Below are positions 1 to 6,066 of a DNA stretch of 8,496 nucleotides, one piece after another. A program made the translations under genes and the position numbers. Below the pieces are notes generated by a model that saw only the letters and a list, made by a program, of their open reading frames with translations, did no database searches and was not told the DNA's origin. Each line of letters starts with the position of its first letter. Within the stretch, counting starts at the first letter, position 1. Source of the stretch: an uncultured Clostridia bacterium (GTDB taxonomy: Bacteria; Bacillota; Clostridia; Oscillospirales; Oscillospiraceae); contig CAMVOG010000090.1 of assembly GCA_947169005.1 (NCBI GenBank), forward strand, positions 1-8,496, given 5' to 3'.

Positions 1-378
1 TTCTCCTCCTGGCTGTACCGGATCACGGCCAATCTCTGCCTGGATCAGCTTCGCAGCCGGAAAAAGCAAAAGGCCGCCTCCCTGGTCTACCTGGACGACG
101 AGGAGGCGGAGCAGGAGCTGCAGCTTCCGGACCTGCGCTATGAGCCGGAGGCGGAGACCGAGCGGCGGGAGCTGCGCCGGGCCATCGACGGGGCTTTGGA
201 AAAGCTGCCTGCGCAGAGCCGCTCCATTCTCCTTCTGCGGGAAGCCTCGGGCCTCAGCTACAGCGAGATCGGTGAAACCCTGGGATTGGAGGAAGGGACC
301 GTGAAATCGCGGCTCTTCCGGGCCAGGGCAAAGCTCGCAAAGATCTTGCGGGATGAGGGAACTTTTTTTGAGAAATGA
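1..378 (+). CDS. ECF-type RNA polymerase sigma factor, 3' part only
   Basis: The frame is open from the first base of the window, so the N-terminus is missing; 125 residues remain. The product directs RNA polymerase to a specific promoter set. Fragment residues 1-23 (FSSWLYRITANLCLDQLRSR...) match the end of sigma region 2, which contacts the -10 element. An acidic linker follows at about 30-60. Region 4 lies at about 65-118 and carries a helix-turn-helix (SGLSYSEIGETLGLEEGTVKS, within 83-103) that would read the -35 element. The gene ends in TGA at 376-378, 43 nt before the anti-sigma start, which is the usual sigma/anti-sigma order. Genes of this type often autoregulate from their own promoter, but that region is outside the window. 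The ECF class is clear; the subgroup cannot be told from this fragment. Confidence 0.93.
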   Translation, partial: FSSWLYRITANLCLDQLRSRKKQKAASLVYLDDEEAEQELQLPDLRYEPEAETERRELRRAIDGALEKLPAQSRSILLLREASGLSYSEIGETLGLEEGTVKSRLFRARAKLAKILRDEGTFFEK

Positions 379-421
379 CCGTCTAAGAGGCAGAACAAAA
401 CAGAAAGGAGAGTGGATCGGC

Positions 422-1519
422 GTGGCAGAGCATGAAAAGTGGTTGGAGCTTATCAGTGCTTCCCTGGACGGAGAGCTAAAGGACGCCGACCGCGCTGCTT
501 TGGAGGAGCACCTGGCCTCCTGCCCGGAGTGCAGGCGCGTATATGAGGCCTTTCAGGCCATCGGGGAAAACTTCCCCGCGGAAACCGAGCCCCCCGCCAA
601 TTTCACGGAGGGCACCATGTATCTGATCCGGCAGGAGGCTGCGCGGCCTACCGGCTGGAAGCGCTTTTTCGGCAATTACGGGCGCTGGACCGGTGTGGCT
701 GCCGCCGCGGTGGTCCTGCTGCTGGGCTTCGGGGCCATTCGCTCCGGGCTTTTGAAGGCGCCGACGGCAAATGAGTCAGCCATGAGCGGCGCGGGCGCCC
801 CGTCGGCAAGCACAGCCGCCGAGGCCGGGGCCACGGAAACGCCCCAGGCAGTCGAGAGCACCACGCTGACCATGGACTTTGCGGAAGAGGAAAGCGCGGA
901 AATGGAGGAGGACACGTTCAGCGTTTCCCTCCAGGCCGTGCCCCAGGAGAGCGGCTCGATCCCGGAATTGGAGGGTGAAGCCGAAACGTCCCAGATGGCG
1001 AGCGGCGCTGTTGCCAACGCGGCGGACGACGAAGGCAACCGGAACACCACCGGCCTGTCGGACGACGGCGTTGAGGCCGAGGAGGCCGCCCCCGAGGCGC
1101 CTTACGCGGTTTGGGAGGGGGCGGAAGAAGCCGAGCCGGAAGTGATGACCGAGGCGCCCGCGGAATCCGAAGAAATGCCCGCGGAATCCGCAGACCCGGA
1201 ACCCAGCCCGGAGGAGGCGCCGCGCTCCGGCTCCGACGCTGCGGAGCCGACCCTTGTGCAAGGCTTCCAGACAGCCATTTCTCCCGGCACCCTGCTGGAG
1301 CGCTTCGGCGGGCAGGGCTGGTACGCCGTGGGCGTGCTGCAGACCCTTCCCGGCAACACGGAGGATCTGCAGGAGGAAAAAGACTTAGGGGCAGGCATCT
1401 ACTCCCTCCCCCGGGAGAAAATGGACGTGCTGATCAGGGCGGCAGCCTTTGACACCATGATTTTTGATGAAGACGCCGCGGAACGCGGCCTCGTGATCGT
1501 GTTATCGGAAGGAGAATGA
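422..1519 (+). CDS. Membrane anti-sigma factor with zinc-finger (ZAS-like) domain and long acidic exterior
   Basis: Probable partner that sequesters the upstream sigma factor at the membrane. The GTG at 422 is chosen because AAAGGAG (404-410) lies 11 nt upstream; an in-frame ATG at 353 would overlap the sigma gene and lacks such a site. The product is 365 residues. Residues 1-50 form an anti-sigma domain with the H-x3-C-x2-C signature (H30, C34, C37). One transmembrane segment lies at about 89-106 (WTGVAAAAVVLLLGFGAI). Residues 112-275 are a low-complexity stretch rich in Glu, Ala, Pro and Ser, probably extracytoplasmic. A folded-looking C-terminal segment follows at 277-365 and I do not recognise it. 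The stop overlaps the ATGA at 1516-1519, so translation is coupled to the next gene. The role is known from the family; the signal sensed is unknown. Confidence 0.88.
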   Translation: MAEHEKWLELISASLDGELKDADRAALEEHLASCPECRRVYEAFQAIGENFPAETEPPANFTEGTMYLIRQEAARPTGWKRFFGNYGRWTGVAAAAVVLLLGFGAIRSGLLKAPTANESAMSGAGAPSASTAAEAGATETPQAVESTTLTMDFAEEESAEMEEDTFSVSLQAVPQESGSIPELEGEAETSQMASGAVANAADDEGNRNTTGLSDDGVEAEEAAPEAPYAVWEGAEEAEPEVMTEAPAESEEMPAESADPEPSPEEAPRSGSDAAEPTLVQGFQTAISPGTLLERFGGQGWYAVGVLQTLPGNTEDLQEEKDLGAGIYSLPREKMDVLIRAAAFDTMIFDEDAAERGLVIVLSEGE

Positions 1520-1521
1520 AT

Positions 1522-1974
1522 ATGGCAGAGAAAATGACTCCCGAGATCGCGGCCTATCGGCTGTTTGAGCAGGGCTACGACTGCGCCCCCACGGTGCTGG
1601 CCAACTTTGCGGAGGACCTGGATCTGGAGGAAGAAACGGCCTTGAAAATCGCCTCCGGCTTCGGCGGCGGCGTATCGGGCATGGGCAGTGTTTGCGGCTG
1701 TGTGACCGGGGCTTTGATGGCCCTGGGCATGAAGACCGGCTGGTGCGAGCCCGGCGACGAGATCGGGCGCAAGGAAATGGGCGCCAAGGGGGCGGAGTTC
1801 ATCCGCCGCTTCAAGGAGCGCTGCGGCGCCGTGAAGTGCCGGGAGCTGCTGGGGCTGGACGTTTCCGACCCGGAGCAGGCGGCGCAGGTCATGGAGCAGG
1901 GGCTGATCCAGGCCCGCTGTCCCCATTTTGTGACGGCGGCCTGCGAGATCCTGGAGGACATGCTGGAGGAATAA
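1522..1974 (+). CDS. C_GCAxxG_C_C family putative redox-active protein
   Basis: A 150-residue cytoplasmic protein of the C_GCAxxG_C_C family, predicted from its conserved cysteines to be redox- or metal-active; the biochemical function of the family is not settled. Visible elements are C21 in GYDCAPTVL, a glycine-rich stretch (SGFGGGVSGMGS, 45-56), the core VCGCVTGALMALG (57-69), C75, C101 and C106 in ERCGAVKC, and C133 and C141 near the C-terminus. The length is normal for the family. The ATG at 1522 is preferred over the ATG at 1516 because GGAAGGAG (1507-1514) is 7 nt from the former and only 1 nt from the latter. It follows the anti-sigma gene without a gap and is the last gene before the terminators, so it is co-transcribed. 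Pairing with a sigma/anti-sigma switch hints at thiol or metal stress, which is inference. Confidence 0.85.
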   Translation: MAEKMTPEIAAYRLFEQGYDCAPTVLANFAEDLDLEEETALKIASGFGGGVSGMGSVCGCVTGALMALGMKTGWCEPGDEIGRKEMGAKGAEFIRRFKERCGAVKCRELLGLDVSDPEQAAQVMEQGLIQARCPHFVTAACEILEDMLEE

Positions 1975-1993
1975 GCCGTTTTCTTCTTTAGAC

Positions 1994-2039
1994 GTGCATA
2001 AGAAAAGGACAGCTTTCGGGCTGTCCTTTTCTTATGCAC
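1994..2039. terminator. Bidirectional Rho-independent terminator with 20-bp perfect stem
   Basis: Arms 1994-2013 and 2020-2039 are perfectly complementary over 20 bp around a 6-nt loop (TTTCGG). The core is AAAAGGACAGC / GCTGTCCTTTT, so each strand ends its GC-rich part in a U-tract. It starts 20 nt after the redox-protein stop on the plus strand and also lies downstream of the convergent SLH gene, so it can serve both transcripts. Confidence 0.88.
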
Positions 2040-2047
2040 ATCTGCAA

Positions 2048-2081
2048 AATTCGGGCCGGGACGTAAGTCCCGGCCCGAATT
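2048..2081 (-). terminator. Rho-independent terminator for the SLH surface operon
   Basis: A 15-bp perfect stem (2048-2062 with 2067-2081) encloses the 4-nt segment 2063-2066, GTAA on the plus strand and TTAC on the minus strand. Read on the minus strand it starts about 31 nt after the SLH gene stop and is followed by a short run of Ts (TTTTGC). In plus-strand RNA the loop is of GNRA type, so the hairpin would also be stable in that direction. Together with the neighbouring hairpin it separates two convergent operons. Confidence 0.8.
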
Positions 2082-2112
2082 GGATTATGCGGTTTTGCTT
2101 TTCAGTAAGAGC

Positions 2113-4476
2113 TTACTTGCCGAACTCGGCCACGCGGACCAGCAGGGCGGCCCACTGAGCGTGGGTGCCGGTGCCGGCGGGCTGGAGGACGGTATCGGAC
2201 ATGCCCTTCACCAGGCCGGCGTTGACGGCCCAAGCCATCTCCTCGGCGGCCCAGGAAGCGACCTGAGCGGCGTCGGTGTAGGCGGAAAGGTCAGCTCTGC
2301 CGGTCACGTCAAGGCCCTTGAAGGCAGCGTAGCGATACAGGAAGCAGACGAGCTCCTGGCGGCTGACGCTCTGATCAGGCTTGAAGGTGCCGTCGCCGTA
2401 GCCCTTGGCGATACCGTTCTCGGTAGCCCAGATCACGGCCTTGTAGCTGAAGTTATCCTCGGCCACATCGTTGAAGGCCATCTCACCGGTGACCTCGGGA
2501 GCGCCGGCCAGGGCATAGAGGGTGGTGACGATCATGCCGCGGGTGGTCTGCTCGTCGCCCTTGAACTCAGCGGTATCAAAGCCATCCAGCCGGCCCAGAG
2601 GCTTCAGCTGAGCAACCTCGTCGATGTACCAGGCGTCGGCCGGGATATCGGAGAAGGGCCGCCAGAAGGCATAAACGGTGGTATCCTTGCTCAGGGCGAT
2701 CTTGTCGACCTTATTGGTCAGCTCAGCCTCGGTGAACCAGCCGTAGAAGGTCTTGCCCTCACAGGTGGGAACAAAGGAGGCAAGGAAGACTTCCTGATTG
2801 GCGTTGGCGGTGACAGCCTCGATGGCGCTGCCGCCGTTGGTCTCAAAGCTCAGAGTGTAGGTGGTGGGTCTGCTGGGGATCACGGGGGTCACGGGAGTCA
2901 CAGGGGGCTCGACGGGGCCGGCGGTCAGCGTCTCAATCTCGCCGCAGCGAGAGCAGGTGCGGACCATGGAGCCGTCAGCCTGCTCCCTCCACACGCCCCA
3001 GTCATGGCCCAGAGCGGGGATAACGGTATCGGCCTCAACGATCTCAGTGGTGCCTTCGATATCGGCATAGAGCTTGCCGGTCTCGGTATCGACGTAATAC
3101 TCGACGTTGCCGGGCTCGGTGCAGGTGGCGGGCTTGGCCTCCACCTTGCTCAAGCCGGTGGGAACGGTCTCGGTCTCGCCGCAGCGAGAGCAGGTGTGGG
3201 TCTTGGTCTCGTCGCCGTTATCGACCCACTCGCCCCAATCGTGGCCCAGGGCCTCGATGGTCTTGGTCTCGCGGCTGATCTCAGCGCCGCAGACGGTGCA
3301 GTAGACGACCTCGTCATAGGAGCCGGCCTCGGTGCAGGTGGCGGGAACCTCGTTCTCCTTTACGGCCTCGCCGGGAGTGTGCGCCGCGGGAATCACGGTG
3401 CTTTCCAGGGTGATCTCAGCGGTACCGGCAGCGTCGCTGAACAGCTTGCCGCAAGAAGAGCACTTGTAATACTCAACGTTACCGTCCTCGGTGCAGGTGG
3501 CAGCCTTCGCTTCAACCTTCTCCATGGTATGGACGTGATCCAGCTGAGGAATCGTTTTGGTCTCACGGCTGATCTCAGCGTTGCAGACGGTGCAATAGAC
3601 GACCTCGTCATAGCTGCCCGCAGCTTCGGTAGTAGCCGGGACCTCATTCTCTCTCACAGGCGTGCCGGGAGTGTGACCCTTAGCGGGGATCTCAACGGGA
3701 GCGGTGATCTCATTCTTGCCCTCGGCGTCGCTGAACATCGTGTTGCAGACGGAGCAGGTATAATAAGCCTCGGTGCCGGCATTGGTGCAGTCAGCCGGGA
3801 CTTCCTCGGTCTTCACGAGGGTGTGGCCCTTGGCAGGGATCACAGTGTCGGCCTCAGTGATCTCGATGGTGCACTCCGCGTCGCTGTAGAACTTGCCCTC
3901 CAGGGTCCAGTACTCGATGTTACCGGCCTCGGTGCAGGTGGCGGGCTTCGCCTCGTGATGCTCGGGAGTGGGAGCGGGAGGCAGCTCGCCGCCCTTGACG
4001 GTGATGGTGGCGTTCAGCTCAATGTCGCTCTCCATATCGTTTTCCAGGCTGGTGATCTGCGCGATATTCACTTTAACGTTATAGGTTCCAGCGGCGGTAT
4101 CCTTCGGGACCTTATAAGTCGCGGTCCACACAGCGGCGCCGGACTCGATTTCCGTTCCGATGAAAGCGGTGTCCATCCAGACCACCTTCTGATCGGCGAC
4201 ACTAACGCTGATCAGGCCGGCATAACCATTGGTTTCCTTGTCGTTGGGAGTGAAACCGACCAGCTCCAGAGGAGCGTCAGCTTCCCAGGTGCATTCCAGG
4301 CCATAGTAGAAATCACCGTGGGAAGTAATGATCGGAACTTCGATCGTGACATCCTCGTCTGCCAGTTCAACCGTCTTGCCCTGCAGGGTGAAGTCTGCGG
4401 GAGCCGCGAATGAGCTGATTGCAAGCAGACTCACAAGCATGACAGCAACCAGCAAAATCGATACTGCTTTTTTCAT
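2113..4476 (-). CDS. SLH-domain surface protein with cohesin-like N-terminus and Cys-rich repeats
   Basis: A secreted, wall-anchored protein of 787 residues. The start ATG (4476) has GGAGG at 4485-4489, 8 nt upstream. Residues 1-25 are a signal peptide (MKKAVSILLVAVMLVSLLAI...). Residues 28-162 form a beta-rich module resembling cohesins; AAVWTATYKVPKDTAAGTYN parallels the cohesin pattern in the adjacent upstream gene. Residues 173-517 hold about eight related repeats of 30-50 residues, most with PATCTEAG and/or a CxxC pair (241, 295, 339, 393, 429, 508). After a Pro/Val linker (521-536), residues 539-607 form a Listeria-Bacteroides (Flg_new/InlB B-type) repeat (FETNGGS...FYGWFTEAELTNKV). Three SLH motifs lie at about 608-660, 667-718 and 731-787, the first being the most divergent. 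SLH domains normally bind pyruvylated secondary cell-wall polymer. The gene lies 62 nt downstream of the dockerin gene with no terminator between, so they are probably co-transcribed. The cohesin assignment is by pattern only; SLH and signal peptide are firm. Confidence 0.9.
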   Translation of the reverse strand: MKKAVSILLVAVMLVSLLAISSFAAPADFTLQGKTVELADEDVTIEVPIITSHGDFYYGLECTWEADAPLELVGFTPNDKETNGYAGLISVSVADQKVVWMDTAFIGTEIESGAAVWTATYKVPKDTAAGTYNVKVNIAQITSLENDMESDIELNATITVKGGELPPAPTPEHHEAKPATCTEAGNIEYWTLEGKFYSDAECTIEITEADTVIPAKGHTLVKTEEVPADCTNAGTEAYYTCSVCNTMFSDAEGKNEITAPVEIPAKGHTPGTPVRENEVPATTEAAGSYDEVVYCTVCNAEISRETKTIPQLDHVHTMEKVEAKAATCTEDGNVEYYKCSSCGKLFSDAAGTAEITLESTVIPAAHTPGEAVKENEVPATCTEAGSYDEVVYCTVCGAEISRETKTIEALGHDWGEWVDNGDETKTHTCSRCGETETVPTGLSKVEAKPATCTEPGNVEYYVDTETGKLYADIEGTTEIVEADTVIPALGHDWGVWREQADGSMVRTCSRCGEIETLTAGPVEPPVTPVTPVIPSRPTTYTLSFETNGGSAIEAVTANANQEVFLASFVPTCEGKTFYGWFTEAELTNKVDKIALSKDTTVYAFWRPFSDIPADAWYIDEVAQLKPLGRLDGFDTAEFKGDEQTTRGMIVTTLYALAGAPEVTGEMAFNDVAEDNFSYKAVIWATENGIAKGYGDGTFKPDQSVSRQELVCFLYRYAAFKGLDVTGRADLSAYTDAAQVASWAAEEMAWAVNAGLVKGMSDTVLQPAGTGTHAQWAALLVRVAEFGK
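2926..3960 (-). repeat. Array of about eight divergent Cys-rich protein repeats
   Basis: This stretch encodes residues 173-517 of the SLH protein. Two main unit types alternate: one of the form EAKPATCTEAGNVEYY...EADTVIPA, and one of the form HTPGEAVKENEVPATCTEAG...CTVCGAEISRETKTI. A shorter form is GHDWGEW...CSRCGE. The approximate order is A, A', B, A, B, C, A, C. Units of this style are common in surface proteins of gut Clostridia. Many carry a CxxC pair and a nearby GH or H, which would suit metal binding or disulphide formation; neither can be proved here. Confidence 0.8.
3261..3613 (-). repeat. Recent internal duplication, 294-bp period
   Basis: Bases 3261-3319 and 3555-3613 match at 54 of 59 positions at an offset of exactly 294 bp (98 codons). 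Both encode the EVVYCTVC-x-AEISRETKTI segment of the B-type unit. Of the five differences most look synonymous. The high identity and in-frame spacing point to a two-unit (B plus A) tandem duplication or ongoing conversion between units. Confidence 0.8.
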
Positions 4477-4538
4477 AGTTTAATCCTCCGATAAATAATG
4501 TTGCTTAAAGCATAATTGCGAACAAATACAGAGCGCTA

Positions 4539-5411
4539 TCAGTCAAGGGCCTTATACATTCTATGATCGGGAGACAGGCAAGCACGCGCGATCCGCATAA
4601 CGTCTGCAGATGTGACCGTGCCGTTCCCGTCGATATCCGCACGCAGGATCTGCTCAGCGGTCAGAGCCTTATACATTCTATGATCAGCAGACAGGCAAGA
4701 ACGGGCAGCAAGCATAGCGTCGGCAGAGGTAAGCTTCCCGTCTCCGTTCACGTCGCCGCGCACACCGGCGGGTTCATCACCCTTCACGGTGACCTTACCG
4801 GCGGTGACGGCGAAATCGACGTCGGCAAACTCCAGCACAAGATCGTCACCGGAACCGGTCTCGTTGGTGACGACGGCGGGCTTGTCGTTCTCGTCAAACT
4901 TGACGCTGACGGCAACATCGCCGGCGGCGACGCCCTCCTTAACCTTGAACGTCAGGGTGGCGAAAACGCCGTCAAAGGCGTAACCGTAGGGGGCGCTGGT
5001 GTAGGTGTACATCCAGTTGAGGCCAACGACCTTGCCGGACTCCGTAACAGGCAGATACCAGCAGTTGTCCTTGTTCCAGGCAACGTCGTCGCCGAAAACG
5101 GGATCGGCAGCGGCGCGGCAGGCCGCGATGTAATCGTCCACGTTCTCATAAGTGGCCTGGTTGGGCAGCTCAACCGTGGCGGGGACCAGCTCCAGCTTGC
5201 TCTCATCATAATCGAGCAGGAGCTTCATAAGGGTAATGCCGGGGTTGTTCTTCAGGGAAATCGTCACCTTAACCGTCTCGCCGGCCTTGGCTTCGACACT
5301 GGCGACCTCAATGGTGGGATCGCCGGCAGCCAATGCAGCGGGAAGGAGACTGAGGCAGAGCAGGACCGCAAGGATCGCCGCAAAGCCACGCCGGAGCAGC
5401 TTCTTCTTCAT
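4539..5411 (-). CDS. Secreted cohesin-like plus type I dockerin protein
   Basis: A 290-residue secreted protein. The start is the MKKKLLRRGF methionine (5411) because it begins a textbook signal peptide (cleavage near residue 28-29, LLPAALAA). An in-frame ATG at 5486 would fall inside the leader hairpin and place a charged tail before the signal. Residues 31-200 look like a cohesin module (IEVASVEAKAGETVKVTISL; LLLDYDESKLELVP; DGVFATLTFKVKEGVAAG). Residues 219-290 are a dockerin with two calcium-binding loops, D220-V-N222-G-D224...D231 and D259-I-D261-G-N263...D270, each followed by a helix (AARSCLS, ARACLS). Loop positions 10-11, which set specificity in type I dockerins, are Ser-Ala in both copies. 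Dockerins bind cohesins in calcium-dependent complexes. No catalytic domain is present, so this looks like a structural or adaptor subunit. It is the first gene of a two-gene operon with the SLH protein. The ribosome binding site is weak (AGAAAGG, 14 nt away). Dockerin is firm; cohesin is good. Confidence 0.88.
   Translation of the reverse strand: MKKKLLRRGFAAILAVLLCLSLLPAALAAGDPTIEVASVEAKAGETVKVTISLKNNPGITLMKLLLDYDESKLELVPATVELPNQATYENVDDYIAACRAAADPVFGDDVAWNKDNCWYLPVTESGKVVGLNWMYTYTSAPYGYAFDGVFATLTFKVKEGVAAGDVAVSVKFDENDKPAVVTNETGSGDDLVLEFADVDFAVTAGKVTVKGDEPAGVRGDVNGDGKLTSADAMLAARSCLSADHRMYKALTAEQILRADIDGNGTVTSADVMRIARACLSPDHRMYKALD
4549..4685 (-). repeat. Duplicated dockerin half-repeats
   Basis: A 20-base sequence starting GCCTTATACATTC occurs identically at 4549-4568 and 4666-4685, 117 bp (39 codons) apart. 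It encodes the DHRMYKAL tail after each dockerin helix. The flanking AxxCLS and TSAD motifs are also shared, so the two halves of the dockerin arose or were homogenised by duplication. The conserved tail lies outside the usual calcium loop. Confidence 0.85.
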
Positions 5412-5470
5412 GCTTTTCTCACTGACCTTTCTGTAAAAAATCTTACGGTATCCTCGATGGCCGTATGCCG

Positions 5471-5517
5471 ATGAAGCATATGCCAAAGCCCGCAGGAAGC
5501 CTTGGCATAGACTTCAT
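5471..5517 (-). promoter_or_regulatory. Large 5' leader hairpin of the surface operon
   Basis: The arms pair as ATGAAG/CTTCAT (6 bp), a 2-nt internal loop, TATGCCAA/TTGGCATA (8 bp), then a G-U and two G-C pairs around an 8-9 nt loop. On the minus-strand transcript it would begin only about 4 nt from the predicted 5' end. That position suits a stabilising 5' stem or a protein/RNA control site. It is too far from the start codon, about 60 nt, to mask the ribosome site directly. Confidence 0.7.
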
Positions 5518-5527
5518 AGGTTGCTTC

Positions 5528-5556
5528 ATTATATCTCATGCGCCGCAATTATTCAA
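5528..5556 (-). promoter_or_regulatory. Sigma-A promoter for the dockerin/SLH operon
   Basis: The minus strand reads TTGAAT (5551-5556), a 17-nt spacer and a perfect TATAAT (5528-5533). Transcription should start near 5520-5521, giving a leader of about 110 nt. A/T tracts upstream (about 5565-5590, TATTTTTCC and TTAAAAAG) resemble an UP element. High expression is expected, which suits an abundant surface protein. Confidence 0.85.
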
Positions 5557-5597
5557 GACCCAAAGGTTACTTTTTAAGGAAAAATACTCCTTTCGGA

Positions 5598-5661
5598 TAA
5601 GAAAACGGGAGTGCCCGCCCTATCGGAAGGCTATCCTTCTGTGCCCCCGTCTGTAACGGGG
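5598..5661 (-). terminator. Probable Rho-independent terminator with alternative pairings
   Basis: On the minus strand, CGGG-CACT-CCCG (5606-5617) is followed by TTTTCTT. A wider fold pairs ACGGG (5646-5650) with CCCGT (5605-5609) around an inner GAAGG/CCTTC hairpin (5626-5639). A competing hairpin, CCCCGT-TACAG-ACGGGG (5645-5661), uses the same ACGGG strand. The site lies downstream of the TIGR04076 gene and upstream of the surface-operon promoter, so it most simply insulates the two. The shared strand would also allow attenuator-like switching, but nothing in the sequence proves that. Confidence 0.55.
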
Positions 5662-5744
5662 ATTCCCTTTACAGAGTTATTCATCAGCGCAGCGTCGTCG
5701 CTTTGTAAGGCCCAATCTCTTTACACCCTGCCGCTTTTCGCTTC
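5662..5744 (-). other. Non-coding 3' region with short inverted repeats
   Basis: No gene is supported here. Read on the minus strand, CCTTACA (5704-5710) can pair with TGTAAAGG (5666-5673) with one bulged A, enclosing AGCG-ACGA-CGCT. With the adjoining terminator the stretch 5605-5710 is unusually rich in self-complementarity, but it matches no RNA family that I recognise. Confidence 0.4.
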
Positions 5745-6056
5745 TCACGCCTCCTCGTCCAGGGCTTCCAGCAGAAAGCTCACGGGGCGGAAGCCGTCAT
5801 TGCAGGAGAGCATGGCGGAGCGGGGATTTTTCATCCAGCCGTCATAAAAATCCTCGCCGCCGTGGGACAGGGCCAGCACAAAGGGCGAAAGCGTGTCCCA
5901 GGCGCTGGAGCAGAAGCCCTCTGGCCGCTGCCAACCCTGGGCGATGAAGCTCTGGCCCAGGCGCATATCGCAGGCGTGCTCGATGGGATTTTCGTAGCGC
6001 TCGATGAGATCGTCATAGCGGGCAAGGCGCATAACGGTGATACGTACTTTTTTCAT
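5745..6056 (-). CDS. TIGR04076 family protein
   Basis: A small soluble protein of 103 residues belonging to the TIGR04076 family, which has no established function. Family-like segments are MKKVRITVMR at the N-terminus, GQSFIAQGW (34-42), RPEGFCSSAWDTLSPFVLAL (44-63), GWMKNP (73-78) and MLSCNDGFRPVSF (82-94). The two conserved cysteines, C49 and C85, could matter for a metal or redox role; that is inference. The ATG at 6056 is chosen because AGGAGG (6063-6068) is 6 nt upstream, whereas the ATG at 6062 abuts it. That ribosome site overlaps the stop codon of the upstream gene (6067-6069), so the two are translated from one message. Confidence 0.83.
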   Translation of the reverse strand: MKKVRITVMRLARYDDLIERYENPIEHACDMRLGQSFIAQGWQRPEGFCSSAWDTLSPFVLALSHGGEDFYDGWMKNPRSAMLSCNDGFRPVSFLLEALDEEA

Positions 6057-6066
6057 TTTCATCCTC

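Noticed and set aside
2926..3960. CRISPR-like or mobile repeat array.
   Set aside because: The repeats are in-frame, divergent protein-coding units of varied length within one gene, with no constant direct repeat or spacer pattern.
2080..4413. A 777-codon plus-strand open frame opposite the SLH gene.
   Set aside because: It is codon-register antisense to a gene with a signal peptide, SLH motifs and a good ribosome site. Its translation is low-complexity Gly/Ala/Leu-rich sequence mirroring the repeats, and its start lies inside a terminator hairpin.
4477..4538. A separate promoter for the SLH gene in the 62-nt gap.
   Set aside because: TTGTTC and CATTAT-like boxes exist on the minus strand, but spacing (19 nt) and match are poor. 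Read-through from the strong upstream promoter is simpler.
4563..5474. A 303-codon plus-strand frame opposite the dockerin gene.
   Set aside because: The minus strand encodes clear cohesin/dockerin motifs and a signal peptide; the plus frame shows no domain and has no convincing ribosome binding site.
5598..5744. Known riboswitch or structured ncRNA (c-di-GMP, ZTP, THF, T-box, 6S).
   Set aside because: I looked for the conserved core motifs of these classes and did not find them; only generic hairpins are visible.
5465..5847. Short plus-strand frames between the dockerin and TIGR04076 genes.
   Set aside because: They overlap the minus-strand promoter, leader hairpin and terminator and match no recognised family.
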